Shown: positions 31,760 through 44,239, numbered from the stretch's first letter. The stretch is 64,000 nucleotides of DNA from Mytilus californianus (GCF_021869535.1 NW_026262581.1:78211955-78275954); one strand, 5' to 3'. Made by a program: numbers and translations. The notes: a model not told the origin generated them from the sequence alone.

Positions 31760-32070
31760 CAAAACCATGGTATAATTGTGAAAATTATACCATAGATAGC
31801 TATGGTATAATTTTCAGTTATTGGGATTTATACTCTTGTTGCATTCCCATAGGTTGCATTGTACAGCTATAGGTTAATAAAAAGAAAATGTCACAGCATA
31901 ATTCAAATTTGTACTAAGTTTCAAGTTGATGTCACTTAAACTTCATCATACAATACCTTAAACAAAAACTTGAACCTTATACGGAACGAACAAACAGACG
32001 AACGGACGAACAGACGAACAGACACACAGGCCAGAGAACATAAAGACCTTCTCCTACCATAGGGAGGTAA
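31760..32070. repeat. Short palindromes and GAACAGACGAAC repeat end
   Basis: CCATGGTATAATTGTG and CTATGGTATAATTTTCAG are inverted around AAATTATACCATAG at 31765-31818. From 31920 a known kind of bivalve repeat end is seen (CAAGTTGATGTCACTTAAAC) finishing in (GAACAGAC)n at 31987-32025 and ACCATAGGGAGGTAATC. Confidence 0.45.
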
Positions 32071-32080
32071 TCAAATTAAA

Positions 32081-32560
32081 AGAAAGTAAAAAAATAAATT
32101 TACTCCTAATTTGATTTATTGTCTGAATTACTTCAACTTTTTAAAACTTGATCAGGTCAAAACGGGTCCTTTTCTTAATTCTTGTGTAAAAGACGGCTGT
32201 CACTGTTGCCTTTAATTTTTAATGTTGCGTATATCATTTTGCACAAAATAAATTTATTCGACTTCCATTTTTTGCATAAAACATTCTTTCTTTTGGGGTG
32301 AAAACGTTCATCAATCCACCCATCGGTACTTAGCCAACAAAGTTATTGAATTTGTAAGAAAGATAACAAAACTAGGATTTTGAATTATCCACATGAAATT
32401 TTTGTATCAGAAAAATGGTTCCTAGCTTTGAAGCTTAAGTGACATCAACTAGAAATCTTGTACATATGTGCATTATGATGTGAACTTTTTACAGGTTAAC
32501 TGAACAAGGAATTTATATCTTTTTTTTTTTTTTTTTTTAACAGTATATTATTTTGGACAG
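32081..32560. other. Intergenic, nothing recognised
   Basis: AT-rich; a poly-T tract at 32521-32539. Confidence 0.4.
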
Positions 32561-32569
32561 TATCTATAA

Positions 32570-33000
32570 TCCCTTTTTTTAATCATGGATATCTTGCTGA
32601 TCATTTTAAACTGCTAACAGTTTCTGTCTTTTAAATATAAATATTGAGATAATTGCAAAGCAAGCTGAAATTCGTCAACAATTTTCGTCCTATAAATTTT
32701 TATTGCAAATTCAGCTATCTTCACCTTTTTGTCAATACTAGTATATTTATATTGAGGATGATTTCTGCTGTTTACAGTTTCTTTCTTTTTGTAGTTCTTA
32801 AGATTGAAGTGAAAAGTGCAAAACACGTATTTATAGTCCTTTAAGGGCAATAACTCTGATTAGAATTTACCTACACGATGCATCGATGTCGTTATTACGA
32901 CAAATTCAGATATCGTTATCCCAATCATGTCGTATTTACGACATCGTTTTTTTTCATTGTGGCCCCAACCGGCTTCCGTAATATTCAGGTTATCAGTTCA
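32570..33000 (+). repeat. Family D fragment joined to a GTCGTTATTACGAC end
   Basis: CTTGCTGATCATTTTAAAC and AAGGGCAATAACTCTG mark family D. After it come GATGTCGTTATTACGAC, ATGTCGTATTTACGACATCG and CCGGCTTCCGTAATATTC, the reverse complement of the order seen at 26430-27220. Confidence 0.65.
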
Positions 33001-33570
33001 TATTATCTCATTGTTAAAATCATGTTCAACTGTTCAATATTCAACACAAAGTTTCGATGTATAACAATGAGTCCGATAGACAAGAATAGCACGAAAACAG
33101 TCTTTCTACAATAATAATTAAAACTATTTGTGCTCTGCTAGAAGATGGAGGTAACTTTGTACAAACTTTAGTTACTGCTAACTTGTATAAGTAAATTTAT
33201 CTTACCTTCAATATAGATTAATGGGGATATGATTGGTAAATCGACTACACGTGGTGACCATATATATTTCATATAGGGTGTCCTAAAAAATACATGGTTA
33301 GTTACCATATACGGTTAGCAACCATATGGGGTTAGTAAGGGGTTACTTCCCTTTTAAAACAAAAATGACATCTGAAAGGTTTAAACAGACGAAGAAACTG
33401 GTAATAAACGATTGAAATACATTCATAAAACAAATTTAAAGCTGACATGTTGTTATTGTTGGCATTTGTTTTTTGTATAGACAAATGGAAGTAGGTTCTT
33501 AAACATGTTAAAATTAAGTATTGAAGTCTTTTAAATCACTTTGATAGGCCGCTAGTCTTAATACCACATG
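33001..33570. other. Intergenic, nothing recognised
   Basis: Contains GGTTAGTTACCATATACGG and near repeats GGTTAGCAACCATATGG at 33296-33335; otherwise nothing. Confidence 0.4.
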
Positions 33571-33571
33571 G

Positions 33572-33826
33572 GAAGATAGTCGGTAAGATAAATTCGTTAC
33601 ACGGTGTGCTAGTGACCTAATACGATATATATGGGGTCAGTAAATTCCATATGGGGATTCGAGCTTCGCTCTCAACCCATATGGAATTTACTGACCCCAT
33701 ATATATCGTATTCGAGCTTCGCTCTGACCCCATATGGAATTTACTGACCCCATATATATCGTATTAGGTCACTAACACACCATGTAACTAATAGTATAAT
33801 TCATTTATCCTGACTATCGTGCTAAA
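33572..33826. repeat. Foldback palindrome with ATTCGAGCTTCGCTCT loop
   Basis: Left arm 33603-33656 (GGTGTGCTAGTGACCTAATA, CGATATATATGGGGTCAG) pairs almost perfectly with 33726-33783 (TGACCCCATATATATCGTAT, TAGGTCACTAACACAC). The loop ATTCGAGCTTCGCTCT occurs twice (33657 and about 33710) because a ~54-bp piece of the right arm is tandemly repeated. Confidence 0.9.
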
Positions 33827-34135
33827 TTCCTGTGAAAAATTTATACAATCATAATTGAACGTTTTTTGTATACCATTTCAATTTCAATGGAACAGAATTT
33901 TAAATGTAGGATAATGACTTATATCTCCGTTTCATGTTTAAAATAAGTTTTTTAACAGGCAGGTAAATCACTGTCCTTGTAAATATTGAGTAGCCTTAAC
34001 ACCTGATTTCTCCTTTCAATACATTGTGTTTACTTTTAAAATGCACTACTGTAATAGTGTGTCTGCAGATTACAAATGTTAACATATTCGAGCCACGAAT
34101 AAACTGAAAAAAACTGCATAAAATGAATTTACACT
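33827..34135. other. Intergenic, nothing recognised
   Basis: AT-rich; no gene or repeat seen. Confidence 0.4.
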
Positions 34136-34139
34136 CTTC

Positions 34140-34400
34140 AACTTCTTTAATGTCTGTACCAAGTCAGGATTATGACATTTGTTTTCCATTCGTTTGATGT
34201 GTTTGAGTTTTGATTTTGCCATTTGATAAAGTACTTTCCGTTTGAATTTTCCTTGGAGTTCGGTATTTTTGTTATTTTACTTCTTACTTAATTTGATATT
34301 TTTTTTATTCGAGCGTCACTGGTGAGTCTTTTGTGGACCAAACCCGCGTCTGGCGTACAAAATTTCAATCCTGGTCTCTATGATGAATATATTTAGTATA
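34140..34400 (+). repeat. Interspersed repeat ends (TTTAATGTCTGTACCAAGTC; family C)
   Basis: 34145-34280 has TGTACCAAGTCAGGATTATG and CCTTGGAGTTCGGTATTTTT, typical mussel repeat text from memory. 34308-34395 is family C (GAGCGTCACTGGTGAGTC, ACCCGCGTCTGGCGTAC). Confidence 0.5.
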
Positions 34401-35214
34401 AAGACGTCATATCTAAGCGGTCCGAGGAAACCTTGACACAACTTTTTCCAAAGGCAAACTATTATAATATAGATGAGAGAATTACGCGTCATCCAATGCT
34501 GCATCACAAATTAATAATGACCTTTTCAGAGGTGCGTCAGATTAATATAGAGTTGTTACTTAAATACTTTTTAGGCATGCTACTGTAAAAACTGAAGAAA
34601 GACAACTTCTGCAGTTGAAAATTCTTTCATCTAAATTCAAGTTAAATGTTCATGTATTTTAAGGTCTGAACTTTGTACAATAATCTTTAAATCATGGATT
34701 TGAACTAGAAACATAATAAACTAAACATTTAAAAAATATGAGATCAAATACACGGACAAAGATTGCATGACAATTATTGAAACTCAGCCCAATAAAAATG
34801 CTCTGATAACTAGTAAACACGTATGTATTACCGTCTTCAATTACAGAAGTACATAAGGTAGAATGGAGGGGAATCTACTAAAATACTTTTTAGTGGCTAC
34901 AGACGCATAAAAGAATGCATTTTAATTATGTGAACAAATTATAAAGATGTATCTATACAAATGGCATAAATGGTCGATGAAAATCAGACTCAACATAATG
35001 TATTTTATTGTCCATCAACATTTCAATATTATAAAGTTGAAGGGTTATCTATGCTGAAACAAGAAAACAAATAATCTATATTCTATTTTGGAAAAGAACC
35101 GATAGTAGTAAAACTATCAAATAATTAAAATCGACATCAAATTGTGTAATTGACAAAACACTTTGGTATTAACATGAACCATTGGCGATTTATTAATTGA
35201 AACATGAATGTGAA
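34401..35214. other. Intergenic, nothing recognised
   Basis: AT-rich; no gene seen. Confidence 0.4.
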
Positions 35215-35620
35215 AGAGAGGCGAAAGGACATTCAAACTCATAAGTCGAAAATAAACTGACAACGCCATGGCTAAAGAAAAAGACCAATAGAAAAACAAC
35301 AGTACACAAAACACAACATAGAAGACTAAAGACGGAGCAACACGAACTCCATCAAAACTGGGGGTGATCTCAGGTGCTCCGGATGGGTAAACAGATCCTG
35401 TCCCACATGTGGCACCCGTCGTGTTGTTCATGCAAGTATAAACCCGGTGATAAGTCTAACTCGGTATGTCACATTCGGGGAAAAGGGGACGGGATTGTAG
35501 TTACGACAATTGGAACATATCCGTCGTCATCTGTGAAAAAGATATTCCATACCGGTCAACGTGTTAAAGGGGCAAACATGTCTACGAATTCGACAAAAAA
35601 ATATTTTTTATTGCTTTGAA
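35215..35620 (-). repeat. RT-element tail
   Basis: AAAGGACATTCAAACTCATA, AAAGACGGAGCAACACGAAC, TCAGGTGCTCCGGATGGG and GATATTCCATACCGGTCAAC in the usual order. Read on the minus strand it contains GTGSVYPSGAPEITPSFDGV, a recurrent open stretch of this tail. Confidence 0.75.
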
Positions 35621-36494
35621 ACATTTATAAAAGCGGAATTAACTTAAAAAAAACCATCACTGGTGTATTATTGACTTGCTAGTTTATAATTCTACTCACT
35701 TAAATCTGTTTTCACGTAACCTTTAATTTAACATATAGAAGAGATGGGTTGTGCATGTATTCAGCATATTGTGGTCAGCATGCTCATTCATTAAAAAGAA
35801 AGTATGTCAACATTGAAAAGTCAAACAAGGGAGACACTAGGAATAACCATTTTGTTTACTGATCCGGTCCACAAAAAAATCATTCTTAAACAGGTGAAAC
35901 GTTGACTTACATATATAGTTAACCTATAACATGAAATCAAACAGACATGAAACAATTCGATTTTACGTGATCGCTATCTACTAAGTATTTATATCTATAT
36001 TTATGTTCATATCGGGTTATATGATCGTCGACAGTCTTCGGAGGTCATCTCGATGGATAATGAATTGGCGTCTGGTCTGAAATGCTGATACATTATAACA
36101 AGTCCATGCATTGTTAATTGTTTCTTTTGGACTTTTGGACTTTTTGTAATTTTGATATATGTTTTAGTAAGTTATGAATAAAATGTGAGAATTTTGATTA
36201 AATCGGTGAGCAAGAACTTGACAGCCAATGCCTCTTTAGGGGAACGAACATATCTCAGTATAGGTATGAACTTACAAATACTTATTAAAACTGTGTCAGG
36301 AAGAAGCTGAAATTTAGCTAAAAGACATTTATCCTGCTATCTATGGTGCGTTTAATTACGCATATTATACTTGGGACATTAAATCGTAAATTTTTCTAAT
36401 AAATGTTGTCGTTATACAAAATATCTATATGAATATAAATGTATCGTGTAACAGTAAGCATCGAACAAAAAGTATATTGTTCCTCGTTTCTCGT
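35621..36494. other. Intergenic, nothing recognised
   Basis: No gene or repeat family identified. Confidence 0.4.
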
Positions 36495-36705
36495 TTTTTA
36501 TATAGATTAGACCATTGGTTTTCCTGTTTGAATTGTTTTACACTAGTCATTTTGGGGTCCTTTATAGCTTGCTGTTCGGTGTGAGCCAAGGCTCCGTGTT
36601 GAAGGCCGTACTTTGACCTATAATTATTAACTTTTTATACATTGTGACTTGGATGGCGAGTTTTCTCATTGGCACTCATACCACATCTTTTTATTTATAT
36701 TCCAT
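36495..36705 (-). repeat. Family A repeat, reverse orientation
   Basis: ATATAGATTAGACCATTGG, TCATTTTGGGGTCCTTTATA, GAAGGCCGTACTTTGACC, TCATTGGCACTCATACCAC. A close relative lies at 56285-56490. Confidence 0.7.
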
Positions 36706-37615
36706 TAAAAGTCGCATCGATCAAAAAAACTCGTTTGAGATTGTTGCATGTGATAATCTTCTACCAGTACATGCGTTCAGTCACAACTTTGGACATTTTT
36801 CTAATGGCAAAGTCCAAAACTGTGATTATTAGTTCATAACATTGCATTTTCATATTGGCACTAAAACAGTCCATCGATCCATAATGAGACTTTAGGCTAA
36901 GCCCAATGTCCAATATAGGAGTCTCAAGATGATGTTATGTTAATTATTATCTATAATTATGATACTGTATGTGTTCCTAGTGAGAAGTAGAATAACAATG
37001 AATTAAAATGTATTTTAACCGATACAATTTGTCTTTTTAAAATTGTATTGCTTGATTTCTTAGCTTATCGTTCAGAGGCAAATATTTCATATATCTTCAG
37101 GACAAGAACACATGAACCGTTAATCCATTAATCTGAAAACGAATCGACCTTTTCAAAGAGCGGGAATTTTGACTACATTTGAACAATGGGTGTTACTGTC
37201 GAATTGGTGAAGCGATGACATAAAATTGTATAACCCAATCAACCTTGTCGTTTTTCAATTGAACAAAAATATTTTACAGACCAACGTGAGTCTAAAATCT
37301 CTAGCAGAAATGCTGTCTGATTGATTTAAGTGTTAAAGAAAAATGTATATTAATTATCATTCAACATAATTCACAAACCAATGTCAGGTTAAGAACAATT
37401 CTGGCTATAGATTCTGTCGGGACTTGTTTAAATCCATTTAATAATGCCTTACTTTTCCCAAACTACTATCCGGATTAATGTAGTAAATATGATTGGCCTT
37501 ATACTAACGTTAAGTAACTTCGGAAAAACTGAGGTTGGTATATTATGTCAAATGTCATTAACTAATTTTTGTTATGCAAAGTACCGATTTGAAGACTCTA
37601 TTCACTGTTTTCCTT
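36706..37615. other. Intergenic, nothing recognised
   Basis: No gene or repeat family identified. Confidence 0.4.
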
Positions 37616-37619
37616 ATGT

Positions 37620-38160
37620 TTACAGAGAGACAAAAGATACAAAAGGGACATTCAAACTCATAGGTCGACAACACCATGGCTACATAAAAAAAAAACAACA
37701 GACAAACAACATTACATAAAACAAAACATAGAAAACTAAACACTGAGCAACACGAGCCCCAACAAAACTGGGGGTGATCTCAGGTGCTCCGGAAGGGTAA
37801 GCAGATCCTGTTCCATATGTGGCACCCGTCGTGTTGTTTATGGTAATACAAATCCAGTGATAAGTCTAATTCGGTAGGTAACATTCGGGAACGGGAATGT
37901 AGTTACGAAAATTTTAACATAATCGTTGTCATCTGTGAAACATATATTCCATAACGGTCAACCAACTCGTGATGGCGTCCGTAAAATTCGCAAAGGGATG
38001 ATTTCAACTTCACCACTTGAAACTCTTGGTTCAAAAGCTTCTTTGTGAGCAGCAACCCTCTATCAAGGAAATCATACAAGGAAATACAAGCCTTGGAATA
38101 TCGTATCAACTGGGAGATCACTACAATTGTTTCTATTGTTGTGTTCATATACCACTGTAA
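37620..38160 (-). pseudogene. RT relic: C-terminal end plus tail
   Basis: On the minus strand, 38148 to 37903 is open and reads QLIRYSKACISLYDFLDRGL, KLLNQ, VKLKSSLCEFYGRHHELVDR, then YGIYVSQMT. The remaining 37620-37900 is the usual tail (AGGTGCTCCGGAAGGGTAAG). 5' truncated, with the upstream RT motifs missing. Confidence 0.75.
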
Positions 38161-38184
38161 AAGGCTATATATTATTTAACTTTT

Positions 38185-38420
38185 TACAAGTCAGGAGCTG
38201 GGTTTCCAGTGATTGACGATGGTCTGCCATAATTGTCTGTCGTATATTGTTTTTAGCAGCGAAGTCATTTGGCTTTTCCTTTGAATAGCTTCATAGTTTG
38301 TTATTCGCAGGTCTTTTAAAATAGCTTTCTATAGGTTTTGCACATTGTAAATTATTTACGATCCTATATTGTCTTTGGCATAAAGTTATCCAACCGGCAT
38401 TCATACCACATCTTCTTGTT
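38185..38420 (-). repeat. Family A-related repeat, strongly diverged
   Basis: AAGTCAGGAGCTGG, GGTCTTTTAAAATAGC and CGGCATTCATACCACATC follow the order of reverse family A copies. Confidence 0.5.
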
Positions 38421-39085
38421 ATTTTATTTTAAGAATGTTGTGAAACTGAAGTTTTAAACCTGCTTACATTTTACGTTAATGTTTTTACAATCGGATTTAA
38501 TACATGATAAAATGTCAGGTTTAGATGCAGAGATATAGTATAACATGTAATTTATAAATTTAAATCGCATTGCGGCTTTTAACAGTAGGTATACACTTGA
38601 AAAAAGTATTGTTGTCAAAATTGTCACACGAGTCCGATATCTTTAAAGAAGGTAAATTGATATAATTGCGTATTTAACACAAGATAGAAGGGGTTAAAAT
38701 ACCTATAATAACTAGTAATCACAACCCTGTGCAGTGTCAGTTTTCCTAAGGATGTTTTTAACCTGTTTTAAAACTTCCCGTTTCTTTTTTGCTGATGTGT
38801 GTACAATTTGATTTTTATGACGCGAGTTTACTTTCTGACAAATTTTAAGAAAAAATTAAAGCAATACTAGTAGTGATTTTTTAAATGAGAAAATGTACTG
38901 CTATTTGGTTAATGATGACCATAAAACTACAACTTCATCATTTATTTCCATCGATGAGTTTTTCTTGTCATAATTTCGCTAAGTCATTCTTAAATATTAA
39001 CGTTGTAATATGATAGTAAAACCATTGAACAGTGTCTTTATCGTTACTAACCTAGTTTTTTTTATAATTTAATGCATAGTGATAG
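38421..39085. other. Intergenic, nothing recognised
   Basis: AT-rich; no gene seen. Confidence 0.4.
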
Positions 39086-39089
39086 AAAA

Positions 39090-39335
39090 ATTTCATTTCT
39101 GTTTTTGATACTAACTTAAATGCAAGATTATCAAGCGCGTCAAAAAGGCGGAGTGAAATTCATCCAAACATTATATTATTCCTCTTATCGGCAATTTGTC
39201 TTAATTATGTGCTTCATGGGGTAAAATTTGAAATTATATGAAGAAGTTGAAAAAGTATTTCAGCGCGTTGCATTATTTATTCGGTTGTTTGTATGACTTC
39301 GCGTGCATTTCACTGATAATTCGGCAAATATGAAT
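39090..39335. repeat. Relative of the 18.7-kb foldback repeat
   Basis: TTTCTGTTTTTGATACTAAC, GGCAATTTGTCTTAATTATG, GGTTGTTTGTATGACTTCGC and GTGCATTTCACTGATAA match 18676-18950 in order. The palindromic centre has decayed (CAAGCGCGTCAAAAAGGCG). Confidence 0.6.
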
Positions 39336-40985
39336 ATGCAAAATGTCCTGTCCGCGATCTAAAAACAATATTAAACATAAGGAAAATGGACAAATGGTCT
39401 ATTACTTAACATGTTGCTATCCAGTTATTATCACCTACAGCCTGTTGTCATTGCAAAGTTTCGTGCTTTTCTGAGACTACCTATGACTTAAATCCGTAGA
39501 GTATGTACTGATTGACATTATGTCCGGAAAAAAACGGATCTTTTTTTTTATAATGTTATTAGGTTGAAAACTCCGGGCTTTGAATTACTTTTTATAACTG
39601 CGAGTACCCAAAAATCAAAATCTGTATCCTTTGTAAATTTGCTAGTTGTTGTACTTTACACCGATTAGTGGACCATTCTCAACAGTTTCGTCTAAGGCTA
39701 TGACAGTGTATGTATGGAGCACCGTCCAATGTCAATGAAGATGTTGAGAGATAATAAACATGTTTTACCTCGCAACTTGCCTCTTGGTCAAAACCTTGTA
39801 TCACTAAGTATGCCTAAAAATATCCTATATGGTCTAAACATGCAGAAAAATAATCACTGGTCCATTGCAGTTTATGTGGGGGTGATGAGTGACTCTATCT
39901 GAATTTATAGATGATAACTTTTCAACTAAATCATACTTTCACATAATGCAATGTAGTTATTCAAATATACACTTCACTGGTTTAGGTTAGAATGTTTTCC
40001 GATTTAAATTTAGATTACTTGGAAAAAGTACATTTTGTACGTCCGCTTATTATTTGTGTGATGTGGGAGAATTCATAACACAAGGTACGTCTTTTTTTTT
40101 AAATCGCCGAATTTGTCATTTGATAAATCTTAAACATCTTAACGGCATATAGTTTGTAAAGTTGTCGTTATATATCGACACAAAAAAACTATTAAACTGA
40201 TAATCTCTTTTGTAATAGATACATGTATGTGTTAAAATACTAAAATTCGTTATGAAAATATACTTCAAACGTATTGAATAACAATTGTGTTACACGACCG
40301 TGAAATAATGTAATAGTAGTAATTTGTTGTCGTATATAATTTTACAATTAATTTTTCTTATGGGGAAACCTTGAACTGAAGAAACCCTAAAGGCTTCCGA
40401 CATATAAAAGTGCAAATTCATTGTTGATCTTCTGTATGTTAACTTTATCATGTAAGTCCGATTCTTATGCATGTTGTTTTCTTTGAAAAGGGGAGGCATG
40501 TTTAACTTCTTATGATATTACTTGTGAACTTTTTTCATTCAGATTTATATTGAAATCGATATTTTTCCAGTTGGTTTCTCTTGATACATGTAGGAGTTTT
40601 TGATATAAACACAGGAAATCAGCATTGTGGTAGGGTTATATTAGTTTTCTGAGACTTTGACCCTCCACATTATAACCGAAAAGTCTAGACCAATTAAATA
40701 ATAAGACGTATTAAGAGAGTCCTCAACTTCATTGTTACCAGTTAAGGCTAAAGAAGGTACCAACTCAAATTGCACATTCACGTCTTTATTATATTTAGTA
40801 TACTTGTGTATGCGAGTGTTTGATACCGCATATATTTAGTTATAACTATTTCTTCAGCACTTACACAGGCGAGGATACAGCTTTCTTTTTTTTTTTAAGA
40901 ATTTCAATAAATATCTTAACAAGAGTAAACATGCTGTGATGTCTCGAGTGCTTCACTGATCGTGATTGAATTTTATATTGAATGT
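39336..40985. other. Intergenic, nothing recognised
   Basis: 1.6 kb without a convincing gene. Open stretches (e.g. 39714-39902 +, 40290-40499 -) have no recognisable domains or splice context. Confidence 0.4.
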
Positions 40986-40989
40986 CTTA

Positions 40990-41260
40990 ACGATAAAAGT
41001 TTTACTACCGGTATCACATGAACTTTACATAGTCAGCAATGCCTGAAAATGATGTCCTGGACAGACAAACCCTGTAAGATTAATATGTTTACCTAACAAT
41101 CATTCCATACACAGTATATAGTAGACCAACTGATTATAATATCGTACGTACATGCACATAACCACGGAAATAACCATGAACACGTAATGTGACCAATCAT
41201 CCATGAACCATGTCAATTAAGTCCCACCAGTCATCTACACCGTACTCATTGGAAATTCAA
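40990..41260. repeat. Family F tandem-type repeat, diverged
   Basis: CAGACAAACCCTGTAAGAT, AACAATCATTCCATACACAG and ATGAACCATGTC resemble the ~150-bp monomers at 46.7-47.3 kb. Confidence 0.4.
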
Positions 41261-42010
41261 ACTTTAGCACATACTTACAACTTCTCGTCCAATCAAATTG
41301 CTTATATTTGCCTTCTAATTTTCATAGTACATACTTTTCCTGTGTACTAAGTAACTACGCATGAATGACCACAAGGGTAAGATTTCATTGTATCGTAATC
41401 AAGATATTTAAAACAAAAAATGCGATGTCATGAATTGAAAAACTGTGATTATGTCTAAAGATAATGTGCCACCTATATATATATATAAACATATTCTGAT
41501 AAATCTTTTAGTTTTTACTTTGAACTAATAATAAAAAAAAAACACAAAACCTATAATCTCTGATCTATTTGTAGTTGCTTTTTAATGCCTATCTGCTAGA
41601 CTATATCTTTGGGGACAAACTATCTATATGTTTCAAATTTATTATAGCTTTAGTTTTACTGTGAAATTAAAAAATGTTTTCAAAACATGTAAAGCTTCCA
41701 CTGTAATTTAATTATTGCCTGCTTTTGGTCAATTTATTTCGTCATCTTACCTTGTAAGAAGAACATGTATAGTAAAACACCGCTTTATATCAGTAAACAT
41801 ACTTACACCAGCAGCTACATGTACCATCTTTTCATTCTGGAGTGAAGGGCCTTTTGAAATCACATATTTTACAATGATACTAGTGAGTAGATTTACAAAA
41901 TTCGTTAATGAGCTCCGTTTTACAAACACCTGTGATACAAGTAGTCAGCCAAAATAAACTATCAATAGACCAATTAAAAGATTACTCGAGTTGTAAATAT
42001 GTGCTAAATA
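41261..42010. other. Intergenic, nothing recognised
   Basis: A (TA)n tract at 41475-41487. Overlapping open stretches on both strands at 41715-41957 have no recognisable domain. Confidence 0.4.
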
Positions 42011-42108
42011 GGATAGTCTATGGAAAGGTATATACTATGAAATTAAGAGCTCGGGGCAAGCCCCTCGCTCTAAATTTCATAGTATATACCTTTCCATAGA
42101 CTAACCTA
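42011..42108. repeat. Near-perfect foldback palindrome
   Basis: Arms AGTCTATGGAAAGGTATATA, CTATGAAATT and their reverse complement (42070-42104) flank a loop CTCGGGGCAAGCCCCTCG. Arms about 42 bp with only one or two differences, suggesting a recent origin. Confidence 0.92.
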
Positions 42109-42259
42109 GACATAGTTGGCCTTCTGCATATAATATACGAGAAACAAAAAAACATTCAACAAAACTATTTAACGTTGACCAATGAACCATGAATAAGAGG
42201 TCAAGATAAAATAAATCTCCCTACAGACACATATAGCCAACAATCCTTTAACACACCAG

Positions 42260-42750
42260 ATATACACTGTGTCTAAACTACCCCGGTAAAAAACGTTTGG
42301 ACTCGATGTTATCTAATATTCGGCACGGTGACGGAACATCAAAAGACAGAGAAAAGGTAGTTTTCAGTTTATTCATTTGTTATTGTTATGATATCGAACA
42401 ATATTTATACATATATAACTATTTTCTATTGTGAGATGTAATATTTTCTACAACCGTTCTAGATTAACGGGGAAATAAGTAAAAATGCACGTCAAAATGA
42501 CGAATTGAGTGAACCTTGCTTCTAATTTGTTTAACTTTCTCCTTAAATTGTTCACATGGTACGGAAAGAAAGGTACGGAAAGAAAGATATTGACATGGAG
42601 ATTGCAAAACTGATCACTTTGAGCACCTCAATCCTTGTATTTCTGCGTATGGAACGAAAGAAATGGGTCATGTCAAAATGGAAGCACCCGGTTTTGTCAA
42701 TGTTGTTTACTACACAATGACCCGATTTTGCCTTTGTATAGAACCCGGTT
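42260..42750 (+). repeat. Left arm of ~500-bp inverted duplication
   Basis: CACTGTGTCTAAACTACCCC, ATTCGGCACGGTGACGGAAC, CAACCGTTCTAGATTAACGG, GAAAGATATTGACATGGAG and ACGAAAGAAATGGGTCATGT appear here and inverted at 46180-46692. Both arms carry an open stretch; in the right arm it reads DIDMAIAKLVTLSTSILVFL. Unknown repeat or exon. Confidence 0.9.
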
Positions 42751-42844
42751 TTGTTTATTTTATGAAAAGCAACGTTAACACTGGTACCCTGAAACAAAAA
42801 ATAAATTTACAAATGGCTGACCATGTGGGTTTTCAAACCAGATA

Positions 42845-44085
42845 CCTCAATAAAGCGTGTGGCCAAGTTTGATTAAATTGTTAAAGACGAGAAGATTTTT
42901 GTAAGATAATTGGCAAAAACGCATAGAAATGGTAAAAATCGTAATTAAAGATCAATAATTCTTACAAGGATATCGACCAAGTCGACTTATTTGTATATAT
43001 TGTCTTGCTGATCATTTTTGCTATATAACTTTTATATATTTCAAGATAATAGACAAAACTGGAAAAAAGGAGAAATTTGTGAACATATCTGCCCCTGTTT
43101 TCTCTATCTATAGCTGTTTTCAAATAATAGACAAAACTTGCATCCCCCTATGTTCTATTTTAAGCCATGTCGGCCATCTTTGTTGACAAGCGGGGTACCC
43201 CAATGATGATGAAAAACAGTTAAACATAAGTTCGTTAGACCTTTTAAACCCGACATAAGATTGTGGATAAGGTAGCAATACACAGTTAGGAATTTGGTTT
43301 CGTATTTTGGCCCCGGTGGATTTTTCAAATATGAAAGTTATTGTGCAATAAAATTCATTTGTTGACAGCTGAGTACTAATTTAGCCTTCAAAGATGGTTT
43401 AGAACATAAAAATAATTTTCTTTTTGCATGTTTTATGCACTATTTTCTGTTTGACTCTCCGTATTTTCATAGCTAGACCGGCCATAGGTCCAGAAATTAA
43501 TGTAATGTTTACGAACACTTTTTTTCTACACGAAGTTTTTGACGCAATTTTACAAAAAAATGAGATAAAAGACATGATTTTTATTGGATTTCTTTATAGA
43601 TATATGTAAACAGTTTCAGAAAAGGTACTACTCAAAGTGATTAAAATTCTACTTCTGGCCAAATTTTGGGGAAATATGTGACATCTCCCCCCCCCCCCCC
43701 CCCTCCCCCTCCTTTTTGCAATATTTTATAACAAATAAATGCAGATTGTTGCCATGAATACACCAAAAAGAAATTATATTTTACCATTTTAACTACTAGA
43801 TATAAAATCTATGGAAGATTCTGATTACATACATATGCATATATATGACACAAGCAGTAAGCTTTATTTGCAAGAAAGCAATGAAAAGGGGATGGTAAAA
43901 TTTATGATGGTAAATTTTAATATTTTTTCCTAACTGTTTATTGCTATCTAAAGTTTTTTAAATGTATTGTAGCCCAGTAATTTCAGAGGAGAAGATTATG
44001 TAAAAAATTACGGAAGACGACGGACGACGGGGGCCAAGTGATGAAAAAAGCTCACTTTTCCCTTGGGGTCAGGTGAGCTAAAACC
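42845..44085 (+). mobile_element. Family D element, second copy
   Basis: GTGGCCAAGTTTGATTAAAT, TTGCTGATCATTTTTGC, ACGGACGACGGGGGCCAAGT and the right end GCTCACTTTTCCCTTGGGG, CAGGTGAGCT match the end of the copy at 27.2-28.8 kb. The left end is missing. A poly-C tract lies at 43687-43703. Confidence 0.65.
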
Positions 44086-44239
44086 AACCAAGAATTTCAA
44101 ACAAGATTGCACCGTTCTTGAATTAAAAAAAAAGTATAACAATTCATAATTAAGGCTTACACGAACGAGATAAACTAATCAGACATGGCAAAACAACTTC
44201 AATTGCGTTTTTTTTTAACAAAAATAAATACTACGTATT

